Source: Thermolongibacillus altinsuensis
GTDB lineage: Bacteria; Bacillota; Bacilli; Bacillales; Anoxybacillaceae
Length of the DNA stretch: 64,000 nucleotides
Reading direction: 5' to 3'
Assembly: GCF_004341205.1 (NCBI RefSeq)
Contig: NZ_SLUL01000006.1
Location: 143,374-207,373 of the forward strand
The position numbers and the translations under genes are program-made. Under the pieces are notes generated by a model that saw only the letters and a list, made by a program, of their open reading frames with translations, made no database searches and was not told the origin of the DNA. Below are positions 34,677-44,079 of this stretch, piece by piece (position 1 is the stretch's first letter; every line of letters begins with the position of its first letter).

Positions 34677-36584
34677 TCAAACATGGGAGATTTCAAATTT
34701 CTTTTGATAATGACTAAGTGCTAGTAAAGGAAATACATACGGATAACTGTGATAATGGATATAAAATCCCCCTGCCATTCCTTGCCCTGTCGGATAAGAA
34801 GTTGTCCAGTCTTCTCTTTCAGCGGATTGAAGCAGAAATTTGATTCCGGCCTGAATTTCCGGTATAGGTTCACCAAAGACAGCAATGAGTGCACCCAGCG
34901 CCCATGCTGTATGTGTTAACGTACTTGCTCCTAACGGAACGTACGTTTTCTCGATATCGCTTTTACATGACTCGCCCCACCCGCCATCGTTGTTCTGAAT
35001 TTTTAACAGCCATTTTACCGCCTTTTGAATGACTGGATGCTTCGGAGAGACTCCCACTGAAATCAGCCCGGTGACAGCAGCCCATGTTCCATATATATAG
35101 CAAATCCCCCATCTTCCATACCAAGCCCCGTTTTTCTCCTGATGATCCATCAACCACTCCACTTCGCGCTGAATAGCTGGATGTTGTTTAGATAAATTCG
35201 TGAAATTTCCGAAAAAGTCTAATGTTCTTCCCGTTAAGTCTGCGGTAGACGGGTCTGTCAGTATAAACTCAGCCCCTTGAATCGGGATATGATGTAAAAC
35301 GCGCTTATTGACATTCTTTTCAAACGCCGCGTAACCTCCATCGTCATTTTGCATGGAGAACAGCCAATTAAGTCCTCGATCCCATGCCTGGCGGAATAAA
35401 GGTTCTTTCATCACCCATTTGTGGATCGCTCGTAAAGAAGCGGTTGTGTCATCCACATCGGGATTGATTGTGTTCACGTTCGAAAATCCCCATCCTCCCG
35501 GCATGCTGTACGGATTATGAACCGTCCAATCGCCATATCGAACGTGCTGCCGTGAAAGGAGATAGCGGTTTGCTTTTTGAATGACGGGATCTGCAGCGGA
35601 AACTCCTGCTTCTTGTAAAGCATAGCTCACTAAAGAAGTGTTCCAAACGGTTGCGGTTGTATATTGCATATGGGGATTGCCGTTTATTTGACAGATAAAA
35701 GATTTTAAGCCGTTTATCGCTTTTGTAATGGTTAGGTGATTTTTTGGATACCCAAGCGACAATAAAGCAAAAATCATGAAGAACGTAGAACTGAAATAAC
35801 TATAAAATGTTCCATCTGGCTCAATGCGGTTTAACATATATTGCTTAGCATGTTGCACGGCTGCAGAGTGAATAGATTTCGGTAAATCAATGAAATGTTT
35901 GATTGCCTGTTTCACATAAGAAAGAAAAGAGCGATCCGCTTGGAACGATGACCAATCATCCTCTTCTTTCAATCTTGAAACAAATAAGTCGGAAAGATCA
36001 GGGCTTCTTTTCGTTTTCACACGATATTGATTGTCAGCTAAAATGAAAATAGGTGTAAGATTGGCTCTTCCATAAACGGAAAAATCGAAAAAGTTAATAG
36101 GAAACGAAAGCGGCAAAAGGATCATTTCAATGGGAATAGGAAAAAACTTTGGCCACGGATATTGTCCTGTTAAAGCAAGCATAAATTTGGCAAACATCTG
36201 CACGCTTTCGATTCCACCCATTTCTAAAATCCGCCGTTTTGCCGCTTGCATGTTTGGATCACTTTTCTTTCGATATCCGGAATAAAGAAGTGCATAATAG
36301 GCTTCAACGGTGGCCGTTACATTTCCTCCCCCTTCGTCATAAAAGAGCTTCCACGCTCCGTTCTCTTCTTGCTTCCTTTCAATTCGCTCCACTAACGCTT
36401 GGATCAAGTCTTCATCATTTATTTCCAACGTGCGTAATAAGATGATCATATAAGCATCTGTTGAAATGCCCGTTTCAAAAGGATAATGCCATGATCCATC
36501 TGAAGATTGTTCATATTTCAATTTATTTACGATTCGGTTCATTTCGTTTTGAATGCTTAACCTCACATTCGCCATCCCTTTCAT
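34677..36584 (-). CDS. sqhC: Sporulenol synthase / squalene-hopene cyclase-type triterpene cyclase
   Basis: The 635-residue cyclase has the acid motif DVDDTTA (DXDD) and several QW repeats (for example QNDDGGYAAFEKNV, QEKNGAWYGRWG, QNNDGGWGESCKS). YIYGTWAAVTG and the C-terminal YHSYPYVFPLLALS match B. subtilis SqhC, which cyclises tetraprenyl-beta-curcumene to sporulenol, a spore lipid, and can act on squalene. The start is uncertain: ATG 36584 has no clear ribosome binding site, and in-frame starts at 36575 or 36566 lie closer to AAAGGG. It diverges from the DUF2515 gene. No tetraprenyl-beta-curcumene synthase is in view. Confidence 0.88.
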   Translation of the reverse strand: MKGMANVRLSIQNEMNRIVNKLKYEQSSDGSWHYPFETGISTDAYMIILLRTLEINDEDLIQALVERIERKQEENGAWKLFYDEGGGNVTATVEAYYALLYSGYRKKSDPNMQAAKRRILEMGGIESVQMFAKFMLALTGQYPWPKFFPIPIEMILLPLSFPINFFDFSVYGRANLTPIFILADNQYRVKTKRSPDLSDLFVSRLKEEDDWSSFQADRSFLSYVKQAIKHFIDLPKSIHSAAVQHAKQYMLNRIEPDGTFYSYFSSTFFMIFALLSLGYPKNHLTITKAINGLKSFICQINGNPHMQYTTATVWNTSLVSYALQEAGVSAADPVIQKANRYLLSRQHVRYGDWTVHNPYSMPGGWGFSNVNTINPDVDDTTASLRAIHKWVMKEPLFRQAWDRGLNWLFSMQNDDGGYAAFEKNVNKRVLHHIPIQGAEFILTDPSTADLTGRTLDFFGNFTNLSKQHPAIQREVEWLMDHQEKNGAWYGRWGICYIYGTWAAVTGLISVGVSPKHPVIQKAVKWLLKIQNNDGGWGESCKSDIEKTYVPLGASTLTHTAWALGALIAVFGEPIPEIQAGIKFLLQSAEREDWTTSYPTGQGMAGGFYIHYHSYPYVFPLLALSHYQKKFEISHV

Positions 36585-36654
36585 TTAAAAAAAGTGAGCA
36601 CTTATCTATACTTATTCCTGCATATGAAAAACGATTCGTGAAGGAGGGATCGAC

Positions 36655-37812
36655 ATTTTTTGGATCATAAAAAAAACAGTTATACCACCAATTCTTTTTG
36701 AAATAAAGGATGAGTTAAAGAAAAAGCGCAAAGGCTTCAAGATAAAAACAATGAAAGAATCCGATTTAACCAAAGAGGAAAAAAGGTTAGTTCAACAGAT
36801 ACTCACTCAAACAAAAATAAAAAATGAAAACAACATTACAAGAACACAAGCATACTTTGATTTTTACCAGCGTCATCCAGAAATTCATTGGGCGTTTTTA
36901 GGACATATGGTATCAAGAAATGGCGGCTGGAATATGACCGACTTAAAGGGAGAACTGCTATCCAATTTATTAAACGAACAGGAACAACAATCGTTCTTTT
37001 CCTTTTTGGAGCGCGGAAATTGGCTTATTTTTCAGGATGTATATCCGCAGTTTTTGCTTTATGAAGAAAGCATAAAAAGGAAAAAACCGCTTTTTTACCT
37101 TCTCCCTATTTTTCATGTATCCACATTTATGGAAACGATCTGGAACCACTTTTGGAAATATGGCGACCCTTATATACTCGCGATTGCTCTTGTCATTAAC
37201 GAACAAAGCTACTTAGAAAAACGAGTCATCCAAAATCCCCTTTTTCAAAAAGAAGTATTTCATACAATCGAGTTTAAGCTTCAAGATCTCCTTAGCTTAA
37301 ATCATATTCTTTTTCCTTACTATGACGAATACAAGAAGCAAAAGATCGGGCTTATCGGACAAACATTGCATCATTTCGGTTCGCTTCATGAACGGATTTT
37401 ATTAGGAAAGCGGTTATATTCCTTACTTTTTCATAAGCAAGATATGTTATATAAGTTGGTTCGGTGGGCTGCTTCTTGCCCTCACATGGGAACTCGCAAA
37501 GATTACTGGCCTCACCTATTTAATGACGTTTATGAATCGGTGCCGGGGAAACCCTATAGACGCCGCATTAAGAATTGCCAAATACAACAAGGAATCCCTC
37601 GAATCTATAGTCCAAGATTAGCGTACGCATGGAAAAACGTTACACATGAAGAAGCAGACAAAGGAGATTGGTTCGATGACTGGACCATCATTCATTATTT
37701 AAATAAACAAGATGAAGAGATAAATGGAGAGATTGCCGATGAATACTGCAAAACACTCGAAAAAATGGAGCTTGCCATTATCGCGAAAAAAGCCATTTTT
37801 CGCCCGCAGTAA
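36655..37812 (+). CDS. DUF2515 family protein (YppC-like), possible ATT start
   Basis: The conserved core RTQAYFDFYQRHPEIHWAFL, HMVSRNGGWNMTDLKGEL, ANW-like RGNWLIFQDVYPQFLLYE and NEQSYLEKRV is characteristic of DUF2515/YppC, whose function is unknown. The first ATG (36751) has no ribosome binding site. The frame is open upstream and encodes a natural-looking N-terminus (IFWIIKKTVIPPILFE) beginning with ATT 36655, placed 7 bp after a perfect AGGAGG (36642-36647). An ATT start, as known for infC, would explain this; an ATG-to-ATT mutation with lowered expression is the alternative. Confidence 0.8.
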   Translation: MFWIIKKTVIPPILFEIKDELKKKRKGFKIKTMKESDLTKEEKRLVQQILTQTKIKNENNITRTQAYFDFYQRHPEIHWAFLGHMVSRNGGWNMTDLKGELLSNLLNEQEQQSFFSFLERGNWLIFQDVYPQFLLYEESIKRKKPLFYLLPIFHVSTFMETIWNHFWKYGDPYILAIALVINEQSYLEKRVIQNPLFQKEVFHTIEFKLQDLLSLNHILFPYYDEYKKQKIGLIGQTLHHFGSLHERILLGKRLYSLLFHKQDMLYKLVRWAASCPHMGTRKDYWPHLFNDVYESVPGKPYRRRIKNCQIQQGIPRIYSPRLAYAWKNVTHEEADKGDWFDDWTIIHYLNKQDEEINGEIADEYCKTLEKMELAIIAKKAIFRPQ

Positions 37813-38194
37813 ACATGTTTCCGCTTATATTTCTACCGTTCTGTTTGCCTCATGGGTCGGAACGTATTTGGATCTTTATTTTGTCGGAAAACAAATGTAC
37901 AGCTTTCCGGCTAGGCCATATCCAGCTATTTTTTCCATCAACATTGCCTTTACGCTGATTGGCCTACCGATCCTAACAACTTTTTTCCTTTATTTTATAG
38001 AAAAGATGAAAACTTGGAAAAAAGGAGTTTTTATCGTAACAATTAGTCTAATCATGATGATTAGTGAAAAACGATCGGAAGCAATCGGATGGTTTGCTCA
38101 CAATGACCAATGGGACCATCTTTATTCCTTTTTTGGATATTCACTTTTTTTAACAATTATTTGGAAGTTCTACCGATGGATGAGCTCACTCTAG
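37739..38194 (+). CDS. CBO0543-family membrane protein, 3' end at an IS junction
   Basis: This 151-residue protein has about four helices and the segment GTYLDLYFVGKQMYSFPARPYPAIFSINIAFTLIGLP (read as two adjoining pieces), which resembles CBO0543-type proteins of spore formers. ATG 37739 follows GGAGAG and overlaps the DUF2515 gene by 74 bp; an in-frame ATG at 37724 is possible. The stop TAG 38192-38194 lies exactly where an IS3 remnant begins, so the native C-terminus may have been replaced. The function is unknown. Confidence 0.65.
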   Translation: MNTAKHSKKWSLPLSRKKPFFARSKHVSAYISTVLFASWVGTYLDLYFVGKQMYSFPARPYPAIFSINIAFTLIGLPILTTFFLYFIEKMKTWKKGVFIVTISLIMMISEKRSEAIGWFAHNDQWDHLYSFFGYSLFLTIIWKFYRWMSSL

Positions 38195-38504
38195 ACGTTC
38201 CAGTATACATCCCGTCAATACAACAACCTACTAAAAAGATACAATATAAAGGTCAGTATGTCCAGAAAAGGAAACTGTTTGGACAATGCCTGCATGGAAA
38301 ACTTCTTCAGTCATTTCAAGTCAGAGTGTTTCAATCTGTACTCTTTTCGCACAGCCGAAGAGGTGAAGGATGCCGTACACAAATATATTCGTTTTTATAA
38401 CCACCAACGTTTCCAAAAGAAATTAAACAACCTGAGTACTTATGAATATAGGACTCAGGCTGCTTAAATGTGCTTTTTTATTCCTGTCTACTTGACAGGG
38501 GTCA
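38195..38504 (+). mobile_element. IS3-family (IS150-like) 3' remnant with OrfB C-terminus
   Basis: From 38198 the frame reads FQYTSRQYNNLLKRYNI, then MSRKGNCLDNACMENFFSHFK and FYNHQRFQKKLNNL, the last third of an IS3-type DDE transposase with its catalytic Glu (MENFF). It stops at TAA 38465. The sequence then ends in TGTCTACTTGACAGGGGTCA, the usual IS3/IS150 terminal repeat. The 5' three quarters of the element are missing. Confidence 0.82.
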
Positions 38505-38744
38505 CTTCATTCGAGAGGGACTTCATTTTGTTCTGTACCTTTTGTAATTTTAATAACTTTGTATAAATCAATAACGAACCACAAAAATAAAAACAGTATG
38601 TATGTAATAAAATCCTTTTACAAATCCCATTGTAAAGCTAGTTATACACAAAATTAATATTGCATGTCAACAACGATTTAAAATTCTCCAATTTCAACTA
38701 AATGAAATTCCCCGTTATGAACGGTTAATTAGATAATTGGATAG
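38505..38744. other. AT-rich intergenic segment without a supported gene
   Basis: The minus strand contains a short frame (ITYILFLFLWFVIDLYKV) reminiscent of a TM2-type membrane protein end, but flanking frames are broken. No other structure was seen. Confidence 0.35.
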
Positions 38745-39085
<341 letters not shown>

Positions 39086-39104
39086 TTGTATTACACTAAA
39101 ATTT

Positions 39105-40349
39105 TTATATTGTTCTGCCAGATTTACTAATATTATATTGACTCTTGTGCTCTGTAATTCTTAGCCAGTAACCTCCAAGGAATATAAATAAAGCTAATAG
39201 AAAAAGTGGAATTTTATAACCTTTAAAAAAATCAACTAGTATGCCAAATAAAGAAGGAGAGATAACTATGAATATTTGATTTAAAGTTAAAGCAACGCTA
39301 ACAGTTAAACCTATAAAATTAGGATTGGATTTTTCCGATATTAGAACAATAAATAAACTAAACCAACCTATTCCTAAAAATCCTATTAGAAAGCATAAAA
39401 GGCCGTTAGCCCATATTGGTAGGTAAGTGGGGAAAAAAATCAAACCCATTATTGTAATTACAGTTAACCATATGGTTAGCTGTAAAGGTTTACTTCGATT
39501 TCCTTTAAATATCCTGTCACTGATCCACGCCAATATAATTCTTCCAAACATTCCCCCTACTAAAGAGAGGCTTAAAAAAAATCCAGCCAAGTTTATATTT
39601 ATTTTTAAAGTATTAGTAAGGTAACTCATTAAATGGGCTACTATAATAAGCTGTAAAGAAACCATAGTGATGCCAATAAAAAATATAGGATAAAGGTCAA
39701 AATTGTTTTTTATTATATTTATCTTTTGAATAAAACTAAATTTTTCTTCTTGATTTTTGTTTATTCCCGGATCTTTATAAAAAACAAGAAATACTATTCC
39801 ACCCAAAATAGCCATTATTGCTTGTACTAATATGGCAGATGATAAACCATATTGATAAAAAAAGAATGGCAGTATTGCTGATGCCAAAGCACCTCCAATA
39901 GGTATACCTGTTTGACGAATTCCCATTGCAAGTCCCCTGTGTTTTTTAGGAAACCATTTTACAATCGCGCTACTTCCTCCTGGTTGTGCCGTACCATACC
40001 ATATCCCCACAAAAGTAAGAATAAATAACAAAAGAATATATTTATCTATTGTATATGCTGCAAGAATATTTATTCCAAGAAGAATAGAACCTAATCCTAC
40101 TACCCACTTTTCTCCATATTTGTCCATGATATTTCCAAAAATAATCATAGAAAATATTGGACCTATGTTTACTGCTGATACTATTAAACCTGTTTCAAAA
40201 TGTGATAGGCTATATTCTTTTTGGTAAAAAGTTGCTAGTGGTCCCATTCCATAAGTTACAAATGTTGCGCAGGTTTGCGAGAATGTTGTTATAAATAAAA
40301 TAATCCATTTGTAATTTTCATTTTTCGCAGATGGATCTTTGGAAAGCAT
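39105..40349 (-). CDS. MFS transporter, possibly horizontally acquired
   Basis: The 414-residue, 12-helix major facilitator has the loop motif GNIMDKYGEKWVV after helix 2 and KWFPKKHRGLAMGIRQTGIPIGGAL in helices 4-5, like organic-anion or metabolite MFS carriers. Its base composition is clearly more AT-rich than the flanking genes (A/T-ending codons, many Ile/Asn/Lys), suggesting separate ancestry. It lies between IS remnants and a truncated dioxygenase on the same strand. The substrate is unknown; a role in moving an amino-acid-like substrate or product of the dioxygenase is speculative. Confidence 0.82.
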   Translation of the reverse strand: MLSKDPSAKNENYKWIILFITTFSQTCATFVTYGMGPLATFYQKEYSLSHFETGLIVSAVNIGPIFSMIIFGNIMDKYGEKWVVGLGSILLGINILAAYTIDKYILLLFILTFVGIWYGTAQPGGSSAIVKWFPKKHRGLAMGIRQTGIPIGGALASAILPFFFYQYGLSSAILVQAIMAILGGIVFLVFYKDPGINKNQEEKFSFIQKINIIKNNFDLYPIFFIGITMVSLQLIIVAHLMSYLTNTLKININLAGFFLSLSLVGGMFGRIILAWISDRIFKGNRSKPLQLTIWLTVITIMGLIFFPTYLPIWANGLLCFLIGFLGIGWFSLFIVLISEKSNPNFIGLTVSVALTLNQIFIVISPSLFGILVDFFKGYKIPLFLLALFIFLGGYWLRITEHKSQYNISKSGRTI

Positions 40350-40444
40350 AGTATCTTCCTTTCATTCATCATAATTATTACTTGGATTAAAAACATAACT
40401 AGATCCTGTTGTAATCTAAAAATTAAACACCCGTGGTTATTTAT

Positions 40445-41299
40445 CTATCCTATATAGATGAGACGACCAGGAGCAACGTCAATACCAAAGGATACCTCAC
40501 GAATTGCTTCATGGAAATTTCGCAAAGCGATAGCTGCTAAATCGTTTACAGGCATTACCATGTCGGGATAAAATGCGACAGCAACTTCTGGACGGTTAAT
40601 GTCCCCTTGAATAATTGGTACTAGATCGGTTTTTTGCATCTCTCCTGGTATGGATGAACGCCAACGATACGGTACCTTAATGCGATAGAGTGGTTGGCTT
40701 AGTTGATCAATATCGCTCTGTGCCAAGAGGCGTAGCGCTTCACGTGCATCGGCGATACGAGTAAGAGGTCGCTCGGGATCATGACGTACACCTGTGAGCA
40801 ACAAACCACACGGAGAGAAGTTCCTATCTCCCATGAATTTTAATGCCGCATTTTCAATATGGAAATCTAATTCGACCTCCGATCCAAGGCCGGTATATTC
40901 CCTTTTGGCTTCTATGCTGGGTATCAGGTTATTCACGATGTCATGTCCCTCGTGAAACATAGAGTAAGGTTCTCCAATTAAAGACGCAACTGCAATCGCA
41001 AGGTTCTCGCTGATAAAACCAGATTTAGCACTAGGTGTAAAAGTCTGTGGATCCGGCGTCGTAAACACATTATCATCTACTGGGAGGTTCTCCAAAACAA
41101 TGTATGGGCGTGGATTTAATGAAGCTTTTTGCTCATTGAGACATTCAATGATACGGCGAGGCATGGCCCGAAATGCGGCCATTCGAACTTCTGTGATATA
41201 ACGAGTACTTCCAGTTGGATCGTATTGGATTTTGTTGAGTTCCTTATATAAAACTTCCTTTTCATCATCGCTTAGTTTGAAAACGTATTCCTGTTTCAT
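40445..41299 (-). pseudogene. TauD/TfdA-like (AsnO/VioC branch) Fe(II)/2-oxoglutarate dioxygenase, C-terminally truncated
   Basis: The 284 residues resemble amino-acid hydroxylases such as AsnO and VioC: FHIENAALKF carries the HxE iron ligands, followed by GLLLTGVRHDPE. The family continues after about residue 280 with the distal His and Arg that bind iron and 2-oxoglutarate. Here the frame ends at RLIYIG followed by TAG. Two codons further on INNHGCL still resembles the family, then similarity ends. The active site is therefore incomplete. GAAAGGGG precedes the ATG. It is followed by the AT-rich MFS gene. Confidence 0.7.
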
Positions 41300-41684
41300 A
41301 ATGTTCTTAATTCCCCTTTCATCATAGTTAATATTTTTAATATGACATTTAACAATTAAAAAATATCCAACTGATGATGCTATCTCTGAGGGAGGTTATT
41401 TGGAATTATGAATCAATTATGCATGTTTTTGTTTTGAAAATTTTTTCCACAATCTCTCATCTCCTATAAAAATTTTTCCATAATTGTTGTGTTCAAGGTT
41501 AAAATACAAAAAAATTCACAAATAAATCAATATATTTTCTAAAAATTCGATATAAATTTAATATTTAATATTTAATATTTAATTGACGTTTCATGGCGTT
41601 CAATTTATATAAATTTGTTAATGTTTTTGCTATTCTATAAGTAATCACAATGAATTTTTGACAAAACGTTAGGAAGGTGGAGCT
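41300..41684. other. AT-rich divergent intergenic region
   Basis: This 385-bp region holds the promoters for the dioxygenase (minus) and srtN (plus). The only notable structure is a three-fold TTTAATA direct repeat at about 41559-41584. A possible srtN promoter is TTGTTA near 41614 with TATAAG near 41636. No gene was seen. Confidence 0.45.
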
Positions 41685-42407
41685 ATGTTAGCGCAATGGT
41701 TAAAGACGTCTAGGTATACGGTTGTGCTTACAGGTGCTGGAATGTCGACAGAAAGCGGACTTCCTGATTTCCGTTCAGCGCAGACAGGATTATGGAGTAA
41801 GAAAAACCCGCAACAGCTGGCAAGTACGTACGCACTCGAGCACAATCGGGATGAGTTTATCGCATTTTACCAATATCGTATTCGTACGCTTCACCAATGC
41901 AAACCGCATGCAGGACATATCATTTTAGCCGAGTGGCAAAAACGCGGAATCGTCCAAAGCATCATTACGCAAAATGTGGACGGATTTCATCAGCAAGCAG
42001 GCAGTGAAAACGTGATCGAACTTCACGGATCATTGAGAACGGTTCACTGTCAACGATGTCATAAAGTGTATGATAGCAACCTGTATATCAATGAACAATT
42101 TAATTGCGCTTGTGGCGGTTTTTTGCGACCGTCTGTCGTCTTATTTGGCGAATCTCTTCCATCAGATGCGATCGATCAGGCATGGTTGGCTGCACAAAAA
42201 GCGGAATTATTGATCGTATTAGGCTCTTCTTTACAAGTATCGCCAGCCAATCAACTGCCCCTCATAGCGAAACGAAACGGTGCCAAGCTGGCCATTGTCA
42301 ATATGGAACCGACGGAATTGGATGAATGGGCGGATTTCGTCGTCCATCATCGAAAAATCGGTGAAATCCTTAAAGAAATGGATCATGAGTTAAAAGTGGG
42401 GGAATGA
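41685..42407 (+). CDS. srtN: NAD-dependent protein deacylase, sirtuin (SrtN/CobB-like)
   Basis: The 240-residue Sir2 enzyme has the NAD-binding TGAGMSTESGLPDFRS, the catalytic TQNVDGFHQQAG and ELHGSL segment, four zinc-ligand Cys (CQRCHKVYD and CACGGF), PSVVLFGESLP and the GSSLQVSPANQLP nucleotide loop. It removes acetyl or longer acyl groups from protein lysines in the cytoplasm. An AGGAAGGTGGAG site precedes the ATG. The fructosamine-kinase gene follows with a 4-bp gap, indicating one transcript. Confidence 0.92.
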   Translation: MLAQWLKTSRYTVVLTGAGMSTESGLPDFRSAQTGLWSKKNPQQLASTYALEHNRDEFIAFYQYRIRTLHQCKPHAGHIILAEWQKRGIVQSIITQNVDGFHQQAGSENVIELHGSLRTVHCQRCHKVYDSNLYINEQFNCACGGFLRPSVVLFGESLPSDAIDQAWLAAQKAELLIVLGSSLQVSPANQLPLIAKRNGAKLAIVNMEPTELDEWADFVVHHRKIGEILKEMDHELKVGE

Positions 42408-42411
42408 AAAC

Positions 42412-43287
42412 ATGAACGTTTTGGACATTTTGCGGAAGGCGCTTGACGACATTGGTGACCGAACAGCAATCATCCAATACCAAAGCGTGTCTGGGGGCGA
42501 TATTAACTCCGCCTATTATGTCAGAAGCAAGCATCGCTCGTATTTTGTAAAAGTAAACAAAAAGATTCCTCCTCGTTTTTTCAAAAGTGAAGCAGCTGGT
42601 CTCGAATTGCTTCGAAAAACAAATACGGTTAAAGTCCCAAACGTATATTACGTCATGGAAGAAGAAAGCGGGGCATATGGTTTGCTTTTGCTTGAATGGA
42701 TTGAAGGGGAAAAAACAGAACAAACAGCCGTATTGCTTGGTCAAGCAGTCGCTCAACTTCATCAATGTTATGGTCAGCATTTTGGTTTGGCTGAAGACAA
42801 TTATATCGGCCGACTACCACAAAAAAATGGATTATATGAAAATTGGATGGATTATTTTGTGAAATGCCGGCTTCTTCCGCAAATCCAATTAGCCGAACAA
42901 AAAGGAAGAATGCCGACAGCTAGACGAAATAAACTAGAAAAGTTGCTAGTTTCGCTCGAACGATGGCTTCCGCAGCAATGCCGCCCTTCTTTACTGCATG
43001 GTGACCTTTGGGGAGGCAATTGGATTGTCGGTGCAAAAGGGATGCCTTACTTAATTGACCCTTCTGTGTTTTATGGCCATTATGAATTCGAGATCGCGTT
43101 TACGGAATTATTTGGCGGATTTCCAGATCAATTTTATGAAGCGTACAATGAGATTCAACCGCTTTCTCCCGAATATGAGGAAAGAAAAGAGCTGTATCAA
43201 CTGTTTTATCTGCTCGTTCATCTCAATTTATTTGGAGAAACATACGGTTATTCCGTCGATCGAATTTTGCAAAAGTATGTTGGATAA
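42412..43287 (+). CDS. Fructosamine/ketosamine-3-kinase family protein
   Basis: The 291-residue protein shows the fructosamine-kinase signature: GGDINSAYYV nucleotide loop, FVKVNKK lysine, FKSEAAGLELLR, LLLEWIEG hinge, DNYIGRLPQ, catalytic LLHGDLWGGNW and LIDPSVFYGHYEFEIAFTELFGGF. Such kinases phosphorylate sugars bound to lysines, causing their release and repairing glycated proteins. The start ATG 42412 uses GGGGAATG-region sequence in the srtN end. A bidirectional terminator follows. Confidence 0.9.
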   Translation: MNVLDILRKALDDIGDRTAIIQYQSVSGGDINSAYYVRSKHRSYFVKVNKKIPPRFFKSEAAGLELLRKTNTVKVPNVYYVMEEESGAYGLLLLEWIEGEKTEQTAVLLGQAVAQLHQCYGQHFGLAEDNYIGRLPQKNGLYENWMDYFVKCRLLPQIQLAEQKGRMPTARRNKLEKLLVSLERWLPQQCRPSLLHGDLWGGNWIVGAKGMPYLIDPSVFYGHYEFEIAFTELFGGFPDQFYEAYNEIQPLSPEYEERKELYQLFYLLVHLNLFGETYGYSVDRILQKYVG

Positions 43288-43292
43288 TTTTA

Positions 43293-43349
43293 CTAAAACA
43301 AGAAAGAGAGCGAAACACGGTTACAGTGAAGCTCTCTTTCTTGTTTTAG
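43293..43349. terminator. Bidirectional terminator between FN3K and livF
   Basis: A perfect 19-bp inverted repeat, arms CTAAAACAAGAAAGAGAGC and its complement at 43331-43349, gives U-rich ends on both strands. Confidence 0.9.
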
Positions 43350-43371
43350 ATGAACATTCCGGTACTCGATA

Positions 43372-44079
43372 TCAATGCCCTCCAAGATACGCCATCTTTA
43401 CCTGTTCACTAGCGTTCAACTCTTCCGCTGAACCAGACAAGACAACACGGCCGGATTCAATGACATACGCCCGATCCGCCACAGAAAGTGCCATATTCGC
43501 GTTTTGTTCCACTAGCAAGATGGTCGTTCCCGATGAATTAATTTCTTCAATAATTCGGAAAATCGTTTTGACTAGCAAAGGGGCAAGGCCCATAGATGGT
43601 TCATCTAAAAGGAGGAGACGCGGACGTGCCATTAATGCGCGGCCTATGGCCAACATTTGTTGTTCACCACCCGACAACGTTCCAGCAAGTTGCTTTCTAC
43701 GTTCATGAAGCCGAGGAAACAGATGATACACTTTCTCAAAATCCTTCTGAATTTCATTTTTATCCTTCCTTAAAAAAGCACCCAACTCTAAATTTTCTTC
43801 CACAGTCATATTGGCAAAAATGCGACGGCCTTCCGGAACATGAGAAATTCCTTGTTTGACAATCATCTGAGCGGCTTTGCCTGCAATCGATTGCCCTTCA
43901 TACAAAATATCTCCATTTTTTGGTTTTAACAATCCGGAAATCGTCTTTAACAATGTGCTCTTGCCAGCGCCGTTTGCTCCAATGAATGTGACGATTTCTC
44001 CTTCATTTATTTCAAGTGAAACCCCTTTTAACGCTTGAATATTCCCGTAAAATACATCGATGCTATCTACCTTTAGCAT
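43372..44079 (-). CDS. livF: Branched-chain amino acid ABC transporter ATPase LivF
   Basis: The 235-residue ATPase has Walker A GANGAGKST, ISHVPEGRRIFANMTVEENL typical of LivF, signature LSGGEQQMLAIGRALM and Walker B LLLLDEPSMGLAP. Its start overlaps the livG stop by 1 bp (TAATG). It is the last gene of a five-gene LIV operon (livK-livH-livM-livG-livF) on the minus strand. Confidence 0.93.
   Translation of the reverse strand: MLKVDSIDVFYGNIQALKGVSLEINEGEIVTFIGANGAGKSTLLKTISGLLKPKNGDILYEGQSIAGKAAQMIVKQGISHVPEGRRIFANMTVEENLELGAFLRKDKNEIQKDFEKVYHLFPRLHERRKQLAGTLSGGEQQMLAIGRALMARPRLLLLDEPSMGLAPLLVKTIFRIIEEINSSGTTILLVEQNANMALSVADRAYVIESGRVVLSGSAEELNASEQVKMAYLGGH

Noticed and set aside
38520..38744. 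Possible TM2-domain protein end on the minus strand
   Set aside because: Only a short hydrophobic match; flanking frames are broken and no start exists.
41559..41584. Triple TTTAATA direct repeat as possible iteron or regulatory array
   Set aside because: Too short and AT-simple; likely chance in a very AT-rich intergenic region.
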